From: JAIBJN01 sp963839745
GTDB lineage: Bacteria > Actinomycetota > Thermoleophilia > Gaiellales > Gaiellaceae
Assembly: GCA_963839745.1 (NCBI GenBank)
Contig: CAWIWC010000009.1
Location: forward strand, 1-64,000
Direction: 5' to 3'
DNA length: 64,000 nucleotides
Shown here piece by piece: positions 1-8,504 of this stretch (position 1 is its first letter; each line of letters begins with the position of its first letter). The position numbers and the translations under genes were made by a program. A model generated the notes under the pieces. The model saw nothing but the letters and a program-made list of their open reading frames with translations. It was not told the DNA's origin and made no database searches.

Positions 1-71
1 GCAGCCGGGCCACAGTTCGAGGGTACACCGCCACACCGAACGTTCCAGAAAATGGAACAGGAGCGTACGAC

Positions 72-1292
72 ATGCCGACACGACTCACGCTCCTGCGGCA
101 CAGCGAGCGAGGACAGGTCATTGTCCTGCTCATCGTCATCCTGGTAGTCCTCCTGGGGGCCGCAGCCCTCGTCGTCGACGTCGGGCGCGCGTACCTGATC
201 AAGCGGCACCTACAGGCCTCCGCCGATGCGGCGGCGACTGCGGGGGCGCTCGAGCTGCCCGACCCCGCCGCGGTCACCACCTATGCGCAGAACTACAGCG
301 GTAGGGACGGCGCGCGCAACGACCACAACAAGCTTCCGTCCGTGACGACGGTCGTGACGACGAAGTGCCTCTCGTTCGCTCCCTGCAGCCCGGTGAACAC
401 GGTGGTGGTGGAACAGACGACCACGGTCCCAACCATCTTCGCCCGCGTGCTCGGGATCGACGAGTTCACGATCCGCGCCAAGGCGACGGCGTGCTCCCCG
501 TGCTCCTCGAGACCACTGGACATCATGCTGGTCCTCGACCGGACGGGATCCATGTGCCAGGACTCCGACGGCAACAGCGACCCGTCGTGCACCGACCTCC
601 AAAACGCACGCGAGGGCCTCCGCGAGTTCGTCCAGTACATGGACCCGGCCTTGCACAAGATCGGGCTGACGGTCTTCCCGCCGGCGACCAGCAGCGGTAA
701 CCGCTGCAACACGCCCGACTCGAACAACTACAACTCGACGTCGGCCGTCTACAACGTCGTCCAGCTTTCGAACGACTACAAGATCGGGGACAGCCTGAAC
801 ACCTCCTCGAGGCTCGTCTCGACGATCAACTGCCAGAAGGGCGGCGGGACGACCGCGTACGCGAACGCCATCGAGGCGGCCCAGGCCGAGCTCCAGAGCT
901 CGCGCGCGCGGCCCGGCGTTCAGAACGTGATCATCATGTTCTCGGACGGCGCCGCCAACACGGGCCCGACGTACTACTCGACGACCTCCCCGTACCGGCG
1001 CCGGCCGTGCGCGCAGGGCGTCACCTCGGCGGTCGCCGCCAAGTCGGCGGGGACGCTCTTCTACACCATCGGTTACGACCTGGACGCTCTGGGCGGCGGC
1101 GCGAACCAGTGCAAGTCCTACACGGGCGCTCTCGAGTCGCCGACGATCACCGCCTATTCGGCTCTCCAGCAGATGGCCTCGAACATCGAGACCTTCTACA
1201 ACCAGCCGAACCCCGGCGACCTGACGCGCATCTACACCGAGATCGCGGCAGAGATCGGCGGGACCCGCATCATCCCGGATGACACGCTCTAG
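72..1292 (+). CDS. TadE/TadG-like pilus protein with VWA domain
   Basis: This 406-aa protein is anchored by one N-terminal membrane segment (about residues 15-38). The preceding SERGQ and the following DVGRAYLIKRHLQASADAAA stretch are typical of the TadE/TadG-like N-terminal domain of Flp pilus proteins. A von Willebrand A domain follows (about 148-390), with the MIDAS motif D156-R-T-G-S160 and a later FSDGAANTG segment. The family is thought to act at the cell surface in pilus assembly or adhesion. ATG is preceded by AGGAG with an 8-nt spacer. The gene faces the minus-strand pilus operon and ends 4 nt from the pilB stop. Several Cys pairs (CSPC, and the Cys after the MIDAS) suggest disulfides outside the membrane. 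The domain call is firm; the exact role is inferred. Confidence 0.85.
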   Translation: MPTRLTLLRHSERGQVIVLLIVILVVLLGAAALVVDVGRAYLIKRHLQASADAAATAGALELPDPAAVTTYAQNYSGRDGARNDHNKLPSVTTVVTTKCLSFAPCSPVNTVVVEQTTTVPTIFARVLGIDEFTIRAKATACSPCSSRPLDIMLVLDRTGSMCQDSDGNSDPSCTDLQNAREGLREFVQYMDPALHKIGLTVFPPATSSGNRCNTPDSNNYNSTSAVYNVVQLSNDYKIGDSLNTSSRLVSTINCQKGGGTTAYANAIEAAQAELQSSRARPGVQNVIIMFSDGAANTGPTYYSTTSPYRRRPCAQGVTSAVAAKSAGTLFYTIGYDLDALGGGANQCKSYTGALESPTITAYSALQQMASNIETFYNQPNPGDLTRIYTEIAAEIGGTRIIPDDTL

Positions 1293-1295
1293 CAG

Positions 1296-3149
1296 CTAGA
1301 CGAGGACGCGGGCCAACTCCTCGAGCGAGGTCAGGCCCGAGATGACCTTGGAGAGGCCGTCGTCCCAGAGGGTCTTCATGCCGGTCTGGAGCGCCGCGCG
1401 CTCCAGCTCCTCGCGGCTCGCGTGCTGGGCGGCCAGCCGACTGATGTCCTCGTCCATGACCATCAGCTGGTAGATGCCGATCCGGCCCTTGTAGCCGGTC
1501 TGGTTGCAGCGCGGGCAGCCGCGCTTGCGGTAGAGGCCGACGCCGTCCGCCGTCGCGGCCTGCTCGGGGCTGAAGCGCGCCTCGAGCATCTCCTCTCGCG
1601 TCGCCATGTACATCTCGCAGCAATTCGTGCAGAGCTTCCGCGCGAGGCGCTGGGCGAGAACGGCGGTCACCGCCGAGCCGGTGAGGAACGGCTCGACGCC
1701 CATCTCGTTCAACCGGGTCAGCGCGCTCGGGGCGTCGTTGGTGTGCAGCGTCGAAAGGACGAAGTGGCCGGTGAGGGCCGCTTCGATGGCCATCTTGGCG
1801 GTTTCGGCGTCACGGATCTCGCCGACCATGACGACGTCGGGGTCGGAACGCAGGATCGAGCGCAGCGCTGCGGAGAACGTCATGCCCGCCCGCAGGTTCA
1901 CCTGCACCTGGTTGAGGCCGGTAAGACGGTACTCGACCGGATCCTCGACGGTGATGATGTTGATCTCGGACCGGTTGATCTCGTTCAGCGACGCGTAGAG
2001 AGTCGTCGACTTACCGGAGCCGGTCGGCCCCGTCACGAGCAGCGCGCCCGTGGGCTTGACGACGATCTCCTCGAAGACGGCGCGCATCTCGTCCGAAAGG
2101 CCGAGCTCGGCCAGGGTGGGCGGGCGCCTCGACTTGTCGAGGAGGCGCATGACGACGCCCTCGCCCTCCACCGTCGGCAGCACGGCAACGCGGATGTCGA
2201 GGAGGCGGCCGGCCGCCTTGGCGTTGAGAGAGATGCGGCCGTCCTGCGGCTTGCGGCGCTCGGCGATGTCGAGCTTCGCGAGCACCTTCAAACGGGTGGT
2301 GACGCCGGGCGCGAGCCGCTTCGGGATGCGCTGGAGCTCATGAAGAACGCCGTCGACACGCGCGCGAACGACGAGGGCGTCGTCCTGCGCGTCGAAGTGG
2401 ATGTCGCTGGCGCCGTCCTCGGCGGCCTGGAGGATGATCGAGTTGACGAGGCGGACGAGCGGAGCGTCCGAGACGCCGTCGTCGGCCTCGAGGTCGTCGC
2501 CCTCCTCCTCGTCCTCCTCGCCGAGCTCGAACTCCTCCTCGACGAGCGCGGCGCGCTCCCAGGCTTCGGATGCCTTCTGCAGGCGCTTCAGCTCGAGGTC
2601 GATCTCCTCCCGAGGTGCGACGCCGATCTCGAGCGTGTAGCGCGTGGCGAGCCGGAGCTCGTCGATCGCCTGCACGTTTGTCGGGTCGGCGACCGCGATC
2701 TTCAGCTGGTTGCCGGCGATCCTGTACGGGAGCGCGCCCACGCGCTCCAGGACGTGAACGGGGATCGCCTCGGCGGCGCCCTTGTCCACTCCACTCGAGG
2801 CCAGGTCGACATACGGAAGATGAAGACGCTCGGCCAGGTCACGCGCCTCGGCGTTCAACGCGGGGCGCGGGCCCATGCGCACGCCGGGAACCTCGAGCCC
2901 TTCGACCGGTGCGTTTAGCCGCTCGTCCATGATCGCCTCGGCGAGCGAGCCGGCGCCCGCGCGCGAACGCGCGCTCACCAGACGGTCCAGCGGGATCAGC
3001 GCAGTCGTCTCGATCAGATCGGCAACGAGCTCCGCGATCGGGTTCGGCGAGACCCCCGCCCCGGGCGGGTACTTGGGCTTGACCCCTGCGGTGTCGTCGG
3101 CGTCGGTCGCGCCGGCCCGTCGCAGCGGCTGAAGGTCGTCGAACTCCAT
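1296..3149 (-). CDS. pilB: Type IV pilus assembly / type II secretion ATPase PilB (GspE)
   Basis: Cytoplasmic hexameric ATPase that powers pilus extension. An N-terminal MshEN/GspE-N-like domain is followed by an unusually acidic linker, then the secretion ATPase core with Walker A GPTGSGKST, an Asp box (TVEDPVEY), Walker B (DPDVVMVGEIRD) and a His box (STLHTND). The C-terminal half has the CTNC...CPRC zinc tetracysteine typical of PilB/GspE. I chose ATG 3149 (MEFDDLQP, 617 aa); a TTG at 3185 in the same frame would add 12 residues, and neither has a good Shine-Dalgarno. It is the last gene of the seven-gene minus-strand pilus operon. Family assignment is very secure. Confidence 0.95.
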   Translation of the reverse strand: MEFDDLQPLRRAGATDADDTAGVKPKYPPGAGVSPNPIAELVADLIETTALIPLDRLVSARSRAGAGSLAEAIMDERLNAPVEGLEVPGVRMGPRPALNAEARDLAERLHLPYVDLASSGVDKGAAEAIPVHVLERVGALPYRIAGNQLKIAVADPTNVQAIDELRLATRYTLEIGVAPREEIDLELKRLQKASEAWERAALVEEEFELGEEDEEEGDDLEADDGVSDAPLVRLVNSIILQAAEDGASDIHFDAQDDALVVRARVDGVLHELQRIPKRLAPGVTTRLKVLAKLDIAERRKPQDGRISLNAKAAGRLLDIRVAVLPTVEGEGVVMRLLDKSRRPPTLAELGLSDEMRAVFEEIVVKPTGALLVTGPTGSGKSTTLYASLNEINRSEINIITVEDPVEYRLTGLNQVQVNLRAGMTFSAALRSILRSDPDVVMVGEIRDAETAKMAIEAALTGHFVLSTLHTNDAPSALTRLNEMGVEPFLTGSAVTAVLAQRLARKLCTNCCEMYMATREEMLEARFSPEQAATADGVGLYRKRGCPRCNQTGYKGRIGIYQLMVMDEDISRLAAQHASREELERAALQTGMKTLWDDGLSKVISGLTSLEELARVLV

Positions 3150-3203
3150 CTCAGGTGTTATCGGCTCCGCGCCGTCTATCCCCAAGAGAGGGGATAGCGG
3201 CTT

Positions 3204-3962
3204 CTAGAGGCCGCTGCCGCTGAGGTAGGCGTCGAGGAGGGCATCCCCGAAGAAGAGCGCGATCACTGCGCCGAAGGCGAGAAAGGGCCCGAACGGGATG
3301 GCCATCTTGCGAGCAGCGCCGCCGTGGCGGGCGAGGAGGATGACCCCGGGTACGAGAGCCGCGACCATTCCGACCATGAGCGCGACGAGGACGAGCTTGC
3401 CGAGCATGGCACCGAGGAGGAGGCAGAGCTTCACGTCGCCCATCCCCATGCCCTTCGGGTAGGCGAGCAGCGCCGCGAAGAGGAAGGCCGCCGCGGCCAG
3501 CGGCGCGAGGATCCACTCCAGCCACAGGTCCGGATGGAGCACGAGCTGCGCCGCCAGAACGATCGCGGCGGAGGGAAGAACGATCTTGTCCGGGAGGATG
3601 CGGCGCTCGAAGTCGATAGCCGAGAGGACGACAAGGGTCGAGCAGAAGAACGCGGCCAGGAAGGCGTCCGCCGTCAACCCGAAGCTGAGGAAGCAGGCGG
3701 TCACGAGGAACGCCGTCATCAGCTCGACGGCGAGATAGCGCACTCCGATGCGCACCCCGCAGGTCCGGCATCTCCCGCGGAGTAGGAGGTACGACACCAC
3801 GGGCACGTTGTCGCGCCACGCGATCTGCGAACCGCACGAGCGGCAGGCCGACGGCGGGTGCGCGAGCGACCGGCCTTCCGGCAGGCGCGCCGCCACGACG
3901 TTGAGGAAGCTTCCCAGCGCGAGCGCGGGCGGGAGCGCGAGGACGGCGAGGGCGACGTTCAT
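3204..3962 (-). CDS. pilD: Prepilin peptidase PilD (A24 family)
   Basis: This 252-aa polytopic membrane aspartic peptidase cleaves, and usually N-methylates, prepilins. The N-terminal cytoplasmic domain keeps the zinc tetracysteine (CRSC and CRTC pairs) and the SFLNVVAARLP segment of bifunctional PilD. The two catalytic aspartates lie in AIDFERRILPD and GMGDVKL. About eight hydrophobic segments follow the Cys domain. The ATG has AGGTGAGG just upstream. It sits between the PilX-like gene and pilB, and its likely substrates are the prepilin at 5509-6078 and pilins encoded elsewhere. Confidence 0.94.
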   Translation of the reverse strand: MNVALAVLALPPALALGSFLNVVAARLPEGRSLAHPPSACRSCGSQIAWRDNVPVVSYLLLRGRCRTCGVRIGVRYLAVELMTAFLVTACFLSFGLTADAFLAAFFCSTLVVLSAIDFERRILPDKIVLPSAAIVLAAQLVLHPDLWLEWILAPLAAAAFLFAALLAYPKGMGMGDVKLCLLLGAMLGKLVLVALMVGMVAALVPGVILLARHGGAARKMAIPFGPFLAFGAVIALFFGDALLDAYLSGSGL

Positions 3963-3994
3963 GCCTCACCTATCGGCGGCTGGAGCCGCGGCCC

Positions 3995-5491
3995 TTAGCC
4001 GCTGTAGAGCTGCGGCGGGTTCGGCTGGGCGTAGACGGCCGGGTTCCCCGGCATCCCGACCGGGACCGTCGTGATCGTCTCGAACTGATCGTTCGAGACG
4101 TTGTTGTCGAAGATCATCGTCGAGCCCACGATCGGCCCGTCGGAACGGGCGTTGTTCGCAAAGCGAACCGCATAGGAGGAGAAGAGGCCGCCCTGGAACT
4201 GGGAGCTGTTGTCCATGAGGATTCCGTTGCCGGTGCCCGCAAGGCCGCCGCTCCCTCCAGCGACGAACGTCAGCATCTCGCTGTTCGGGTTCCAGGAGGA
4301 GAATGCGCAGTCGGAGCCGGAGATGCCGCCGCAGAGCTTCGTGTTGTTGTTCATGTACACGGTGCCCGCGAGGTAGATCGTCCCCTGCCCGTTGTAGGAG
4401 TTGAGGAGTCCGTTGTTGAGCTTGAGGCTGCCGTCGATGAACATCGTCCCGAAGACGGTGAGCACCCTGGTGTTGGCGTCCCAGGACAGCTCGCCCGTCG
4501 GCGAGCTTGCGGGCCCGACACGGCACGTGTACGAGGACCAGGCCGTGAGGTTGAAGACCGGCACGCTGTTGTTCATCACGCCGTCGTTGTCCCAGGTGGG
4601 CGGTGTTCCGCTGCGCGCCCCGTTCGCCGTCGAGCAGTCGAGCGACGGTCCGGGGATCGAGTTCTCGTACCAGGCGCTCACGTCGGCCGTCGGGGCTGCG
4701 ATGACAGGCACCGCCGTGTTCACGCCGACCGTGTAGCTCGGGGGGTTCATCTTCGAATAGATCCGGCGCGAGTCCTGGTTACCGGTGCAGGGCGTTGCCC
4801 AGGAGCCGCCGCCGTAGCGGCAGCTGCCGCCGACGTAGGTCTCCACACGGGTGCTCATGCTCGTGCTCGAGCCCACCGCGGCGTTGTTCGCCAGGTCGAG
4901 GTTGCCGTGCACGAGGAGCGAGGTCTGCGTGACCCCGACGTTGTTCTCCAGGCAGAGGTTGCCCTGGACGTAGAGCCGGGACGAGCCGATGACGTTCTGC
5001 GACACGGTCATGTCGCACGGCTGCCCGGTGCCGGTGGCGTAGATGTAGTTCCAGGCCGGGTTGTTGAGCGGCTGGGTCAGCGTCGGCGTGACCGGGATCT
5101 TGGCGGTCAAGGTCCGGGTCACCTCGCTCGCGCCCTGGCCGGTCGGGTTGTCGATCCGGCCCGTCGATGTCACCGACCAGGTCTGGGTCAGCTGGTCGAG
5201 CGCTCCGGACCAGGTCACGGTGCCGCCGTCGTAGTCGTGGCTTGTCTCCGGGAGGAGGTCCGGCATCAAGGCGTTGTTCGTCGGCTTCGACAGGACGGCC
5301 ATCATCTCGTCGATGCCGGCTTCGGCGAGGTCGTATGCGCTCGCGTTCTGCGTGGAGTACTCGGCGCTGCGCGCGTTCGTGCCCGAGTAGTAGATGAGGG
5401 TCGCGCCGCTCAGTGAGAGCACGCCGAGGATGGCAACCGCCATGATCAGCGTGATGCCGTCCTGCCGTTTGAGCAGCTGCCGCAATCTCAT
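3995..5491 (-). CDS. PilX-like pilus assembly protein
   Basis: This 498-aa protein begins with a short basic leader and a single hydrophobic helix (QDGITLIMAVAILGVLSL), as in PilX N-terminal-domain minor pilins. The Glu5 of true pilins is absent, which is normal for PilX-like members. The remaining 450 residues are Ser/Thr/Asn-rich, with repeated short beta-strand-like segments and several Cys pairs, suggesting a surface-exposed beta-helix or adhesin-like body. This is much longer than a pilin. It sits 17 nt downstream of the PilW-like prepilin gene and 32 nt upstream of pilD, so it probably forms a priming or tip complex. The role is inferred from position and N-terminus; the C-terminal body is not recognised. 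Confidence 0.75.
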   Translation of the reverse strand: MRLRQLLKRQDGITLIMAVAILGVLSLSGATLIYYSGTNARSAEYSTQNASAYDLAEAGIDEMMAVLSKPTNNALMPDLLPETSHDYDGGTVTWSGALDQLTQTWSVTSTGRIDNPTGQGASEVTRTLTAKIPVTPTLTQPLNNPAWNYIYATGTGQPCDMTVSQNVIGSSRLYVQGNLCLENNVGVTQTSLLVHGNLDLANNAAVGSSTSMSTRVETYVGGSCRYGGGSWATPCTGNQDSRRIYSKMNPPSYTVGVNTAVPVIAAPTADVSAWYENSIPGPSLDCSTANGARSGTPPTWDNDGVMNNSVPVFNLTAWSSYTCRVGPASSPTGELSWDANTRVLTVFGTMFIDGSLKLNNGLLNSYNGQGTIYLAGTVYMNNNTKLCGGISGSDCAFSSWNPNSEMLTFVAGGSGGLAGTGNGILMDNSSQFQGGLFSSYAVRFANNARSDGPIVGSTMIFDNNVSNDQFETITTVPVGMPGNPAVYAQPNPPQLYSG

Positions 5492-5508
5492 CGTGAGCCC
5501 ATCCCGCG

Positions 5509-6078
5509 CTAGGGGTCCTGGCGAAGCGTGTTCCTCAGCACAATGTCGTCAACAAGGCGCCAGGTCTTCCATCCCTCGTTCGGGTTCACGTTCACGGGAA
5601 AGTCCACATGGAGGAGTGCCCGGGTGTCCGACGATGCCGCGGTGTAGGTGAACACCTCGTCCTCCATGAGGTAGTCGGCGATCGGGATCGACGAACCTCC
5701 CTGCACGCGGAGGAGCTCCCACCCACCGCTGCCGTTCGCGACGGCCTGGTAGTCGACTGTCGTCGTTCCGCCGACAGCCGTCGGGCAATGCGAAGGGAGC
5801 GCAACTCGGATCGCGGACACGGGCGTGGCTGTGAGGGCGGATCCGTCGGTGTTCGTCACGCCGCTCGAGCAGTGCAGCTCGCGGCGGATCCGGTCGAGGG
5901 CGAGGCGCGCGTTCTGCTGAGCCTGGAAGCGGTTGTTGGCGTCGAGCTCCGCCTTCGAGCCCGAGACGAAGAGGGTCGTCAGCGCGGTCACGATGACGAG
6001 GAAGATCGCGAGGACGGCGATCAACTCGACCAACGTGTAACCACTCCGGTCGCGGAGCGACGGCACGCGTGCGGTCAC
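5509..6078 (-). CDS. Type IV prepilin-like minor pilin (PilW/PilJ-like)
   Basis: This 189-aa protein has a class III prepilin signal: a basic leader ending in RSG, then YTLVELIAVLAIFLVIVT. Cleavage by PilD is predicted after Gly, leaving an N-terminal Tyr and Glu at mature position 5. The amphipathic helix continues through AELDANNRFQAQQNARLALDRIRREL, as in PilW/PilJ minor pilins. The start is GTG, two nt after the stop of the PASTA gene, so translation is probably coupled. The globular domain contains two Cys that could form the D-loop disulfide. No major pilin gene is visible in the window. Confidence 0.85.
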   Translation of the reverse strand: MTARVPSLRDRSGYTLVELIAVLAIFLVIVTALTTLFVSGSKAELDANNRFQAQQNARLALDRIRRELHCSSGVTNTDGSALTATPVSAIRVALPSHCPTAVGGTTTVDYQAVANGSGGWELLRVQGGSSIPIADYLMEDEVFTYTAASSDTRALLHVDFPVNVNPNEGWKTWRLVDDIVLRNTLRQDP

Positions 6079-6080
6079 GA

Positions 6081-6944
6081 TCAGGACTTCCTGGACTCGA
6101 CGTACGCGAGGGTTCTACGCGCGACTCGCTCGCTGCGAGCGCCGAAGCCGAAACGGACCTGCAGGCTGCGGTCGACCTGGATGAGGGTCTGGAGGGCATC
6201 GTCCCCGCCCTGCCAGCCGAAGCGGGCCCCGGTCACCAGCCAAGAGTGCTGGTAGAGCCAGTAGTTCACGAACCTCCGGCTGGGCTTCGCAAGCGCAGCA
6301 GCCCGCTTCTCGAGAGCACGCGCGCGTTGCGGGAGCGGCAGCTCGTCGGCGGGCTCGCGCGGTGCGCCCTCCACCACGAAGTCAGGCTTGCGGTACGCGA
6401 CGCCCTCCTCGCCCTGCTCGGGAGTCGCGGGCGACGCTGCGGGCGGGGCAGGGCTGGTCGTGGTTGCGACCGGCTGCGTCTCGGTCGTTGCCGCCGCCTT
6501 CTCTTGCTGCGCCGCCTGCCAGTTGCTCAGGAGGACGACCGAAGTGCCCTTGTACGACGAGTGATTCTCGGGCACGCCGCGCTCGTCGTACTCACCGCTG
6601 CGCTTCAGGCGGAGGACGACGGTCGGCGCGCCGTTGTCGACGACGCGGACCCCCGCGGCCGGGACCTGCGAGAGAACGATGTTGCCGGCGTATCCTCCAA
6701 CGGGGCCCTCGACTCGCCAGGCAAAGCCCGCGTCCTGGAGGATCCCCTTGGAGAAGACGTAGGCCTGCCGGCGGACGTCCGGGACGACGAGGACCTCCGG
6801 GGTGGTCGGCTCGCCGGCCGCGGGAGTCGACGGCTGCGGCGTCTGCGGCCCTCCGGCCGCCAGCGTCCAACTGGCAGCGGCCAGCAGCCAGATCACAATG
6901 AGGGCGATCAGGCGCGGAGCGAGGATGGCAAGTCGGGACGCCAT
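6081..6944 (-). CDS. Membrane-anchored PASTA-domain protein of the pilus operon
   Basis: This 287-aa protein starts with an N-terminal membrane anchor (LIALIVIWLLAAASWTL), then a Pro/Thr-rich linker and one PASTA domain (about residues 50-115: VVPDVRRQAYVFSKGILQDAGF through APTVVLRLKR). PASTA domains bind muropeptides or lipid II in other proteins. A low-complexity linker and a C-terminal region rich in Trp, Tyr and Phe follow, with no family I recognise. It lies between the SLT/M23 gene and the minor prepilin gene. The context suggests a cell-wall sensor or anchor for the pilus machine. PASTA is clear; the role is inference. Confidence 0.78.
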   Translation of the reverse strand: MASRLAILAPRLIALIVIWLLAAASWTLAAGGPQTPQPSTPAAGEPTTPEVLVVPDVRRQAYVFSKGILQDAGFAWRVEGPVGGYAGNIVLSQVPAAGVRVVDNGAPTVVLRLKRSGEYDERGVPENHSSYKGTSVVLLSNWQAAQQEKAAATTETQPVATTTSPAPPAASPATPEQGEEGVAYRKPDFVVEGAPREPADELPLPQRARALEKRAAALAKPSRRFVNYWLYQHSWLVTGARFGWQGGDDALQTLIQVDRSLQVRFGFGARSERVARRTLAYVESRKS

Positions 6945-7025
6945 GGCCTCTCAATCGGCAGCGACCGGGCAAAGATCAAGCCCAGATCCGGTACGAGGCG
7001 GGTGTGGAGCGTGATCGCGCACGCC

Positions 7026-8480
7026 TCAGCCGGAGCCGGCGGTCGTGAACCGGATGACGCGAGGCGTCCGGATCACCCGGAAGACCGGTCCGTTCGCAGA
7101 CGCTCGCTCGCTCGAGGGCCGAGCAGCTTGCATGGGCTTCGAGCGCTCTGGAGTGGGCGCGTCCTGCCACTCGAAGGCGATCCCCGCGAACGCCTGGAAC
7201 CAGGGCTCCGCCTGCGGGTAGTGCGTCGAGGGCGTGTAGCCGAGGTGAAGGTGGGGGCCGGTCGAGTTGCCGGTCGAGCCGACACTGCCGACCGGATCAC
7301 CGGCCGAGACAGAAGCGCCAGGCGTGAGGCTGGGGTCGAGCATGGAGAGGTGGCAATAGACGAACTCCTCGCCGGTCGTCGTCCGAAGGGTGAGCCCGAT
7401 GCCGCACCTGCCCGAGTCGGTGGGGTAGAGGTCGGTGACGACCGCATCGTGAAGGGCATAGACCGGCGAGCCCGTTGGGGCGGCGATGTCCGCTGCCGGG
7501 TAGTCGTGGTGCGTGTGGGCGGTGGAGACGTTGGTCGGCCCACCGCCCACCGGAAAGACCCAGCCGTCGACGGACTGTTGCCCGCCGGCCACGCTTCCGT
7601 TCGAAGCTGGGAAGACAAACTCGCCGGACCCCCCGAGGAGCATGGCGTTCGCCCTCTCCTCTTTGAGCCTCGTCAGCGTTTCGACTGCCTTCGCGAGCCT
7701 GGCCTGGAGCGCATTGATCCGTTGCCAGGAGCTTTCCTCGGTTGTATCGAGCCGCTGCAGCCTCGTGTCCAGCTCCGCGAACTCGGCGTCGCTCAGCTTC
7801 GGGTCGCCCAGGCGACGCTCGAGGCGAAGTCGCACCCACTCGCGCCCCTCGATCCCACCGAGCGCCAGGTCGAGCGCCTCCGAAAGCCGCTTCATTCGTC
7901 GCTGCGCAGCCTCGACTCTCGCCTGCAGGTCAGCCCCTGGGTAGACGAACGGCACGGGGCCCGGAGTGAACGGCTCGTCCCCCAAGGTTCCGGCCAGCTC
8001 GAGCACGTCGTCGACATACCACTGCGCGTGGTTGTAGGCGAAGATCGCGCGTTCGATGTCCTCGTGCGCCCCGGCTGCGGCGAGGTAGCGCGCGGCGGCG
8101 AAGACCGCGTCCTCGGGATCCCACGGGTTGGCGATCCGGTCGCCGTCGGCGTCCATCCCCCAGCGCATCCAGGTCGACGGAATGAACTGCATCCAGCCGA
8201 GTGCTCCCGCCGAGCTCGGGCCCATGTTCTCGCCGTAGCCGGACTCGATCTTGTTGATCGCGCCGAGCACCTGCCACGGCACGCCGTACGAGGCCCCGGC
8301 CTGCTTCCAGAGCGTGACGAGCTGCGCGTAGGAGCGAACCTCCGGCCTCGCGGGCGGGCGGGAGAGCGGCGAGGGGACTCGGATCGAGCCCGGGGCGTTC
8401 GGCACCCGAAAGCTGGGAAGGTCCGCCGGAGTTGCGGCGAGCTGGCCCGAGGCTGCGGGAACGGCCGCCAGTGCGAGCAC
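7026..8480 (-). CDS. Lytic transglycosylase / M23 endopeptidase fusion
   Basis: This 484-aa exported cell-wall hydrolase has two catalytic domains. After a short hydrophobic N-terminus comes an SLT domain (about 50-170) with the catalytic Glu in INKIESGYGENMG and GALGWMQFIPSTW. A helical, probably coiled-coil segment (about 190-290) follows, then an M23 LytM-type domain (about 310-430) with HHDYPAADI, YCHLS and PHLHLGY as zinc-ligand motifs. Both active sites look intact. The GTG start lies 24 nt after the pilT stop, in the frame that pilT's own stop closes, so no longer N-terminus is possible. The fusion could cut both glycan and peptide bonds to open wall gaps for pili. Confidence 0.88.
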   Translation of the reverse strand: MLALAAVPAASGQLAATPADLPSFRVPNAPGSIRVPSPLSRPPARPEVRSYAQLVTLWKQAGASYGVPWQVLGAINKIESGYGENMGPSSAGALGWMQFIPSTWMRWGMDADGDRIANPWDPEDAVFAAARYLAAAGAHEDIERAIFAYNHAQWYVDDVLELAGTLGDEPFTPGPVPFVYPGADLQARVEAAQRRMKRLSEALDLALGGIEGREWVRLRLERRLGDPKLSDAEFAELDTRLQRLDTTEESSWQRINALQARLAKAVETLTRLKEERANAMLLGGSGEFVFPASNGSVAGGQQSVDGWVFPVGGGPTNVSTAHTHHDYPAADIAAPTGSPVYALHDAVVTDLYPTDSGRCGIGLTLRTTTGEEFVYCHLSMLDPSLTPGASVSAGDPVGSVGSTGNSTGPHLHLGYTPSTHYPQAEPWFQAFAGIAFEWQDAPTPERSKPMQAARPSSERASANGPVFRVIRTPRVIRFTTAGSG

Positions 8481-8504
8481 GGCGGCGGTGACGGAGGAGG
8501 CGCT

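Noticed and set aside
1422..2918. A 498-codon plus-strand frame opposite pilB
   Set aside because: Shadow of a gene with complete Walker and zinc motifs.
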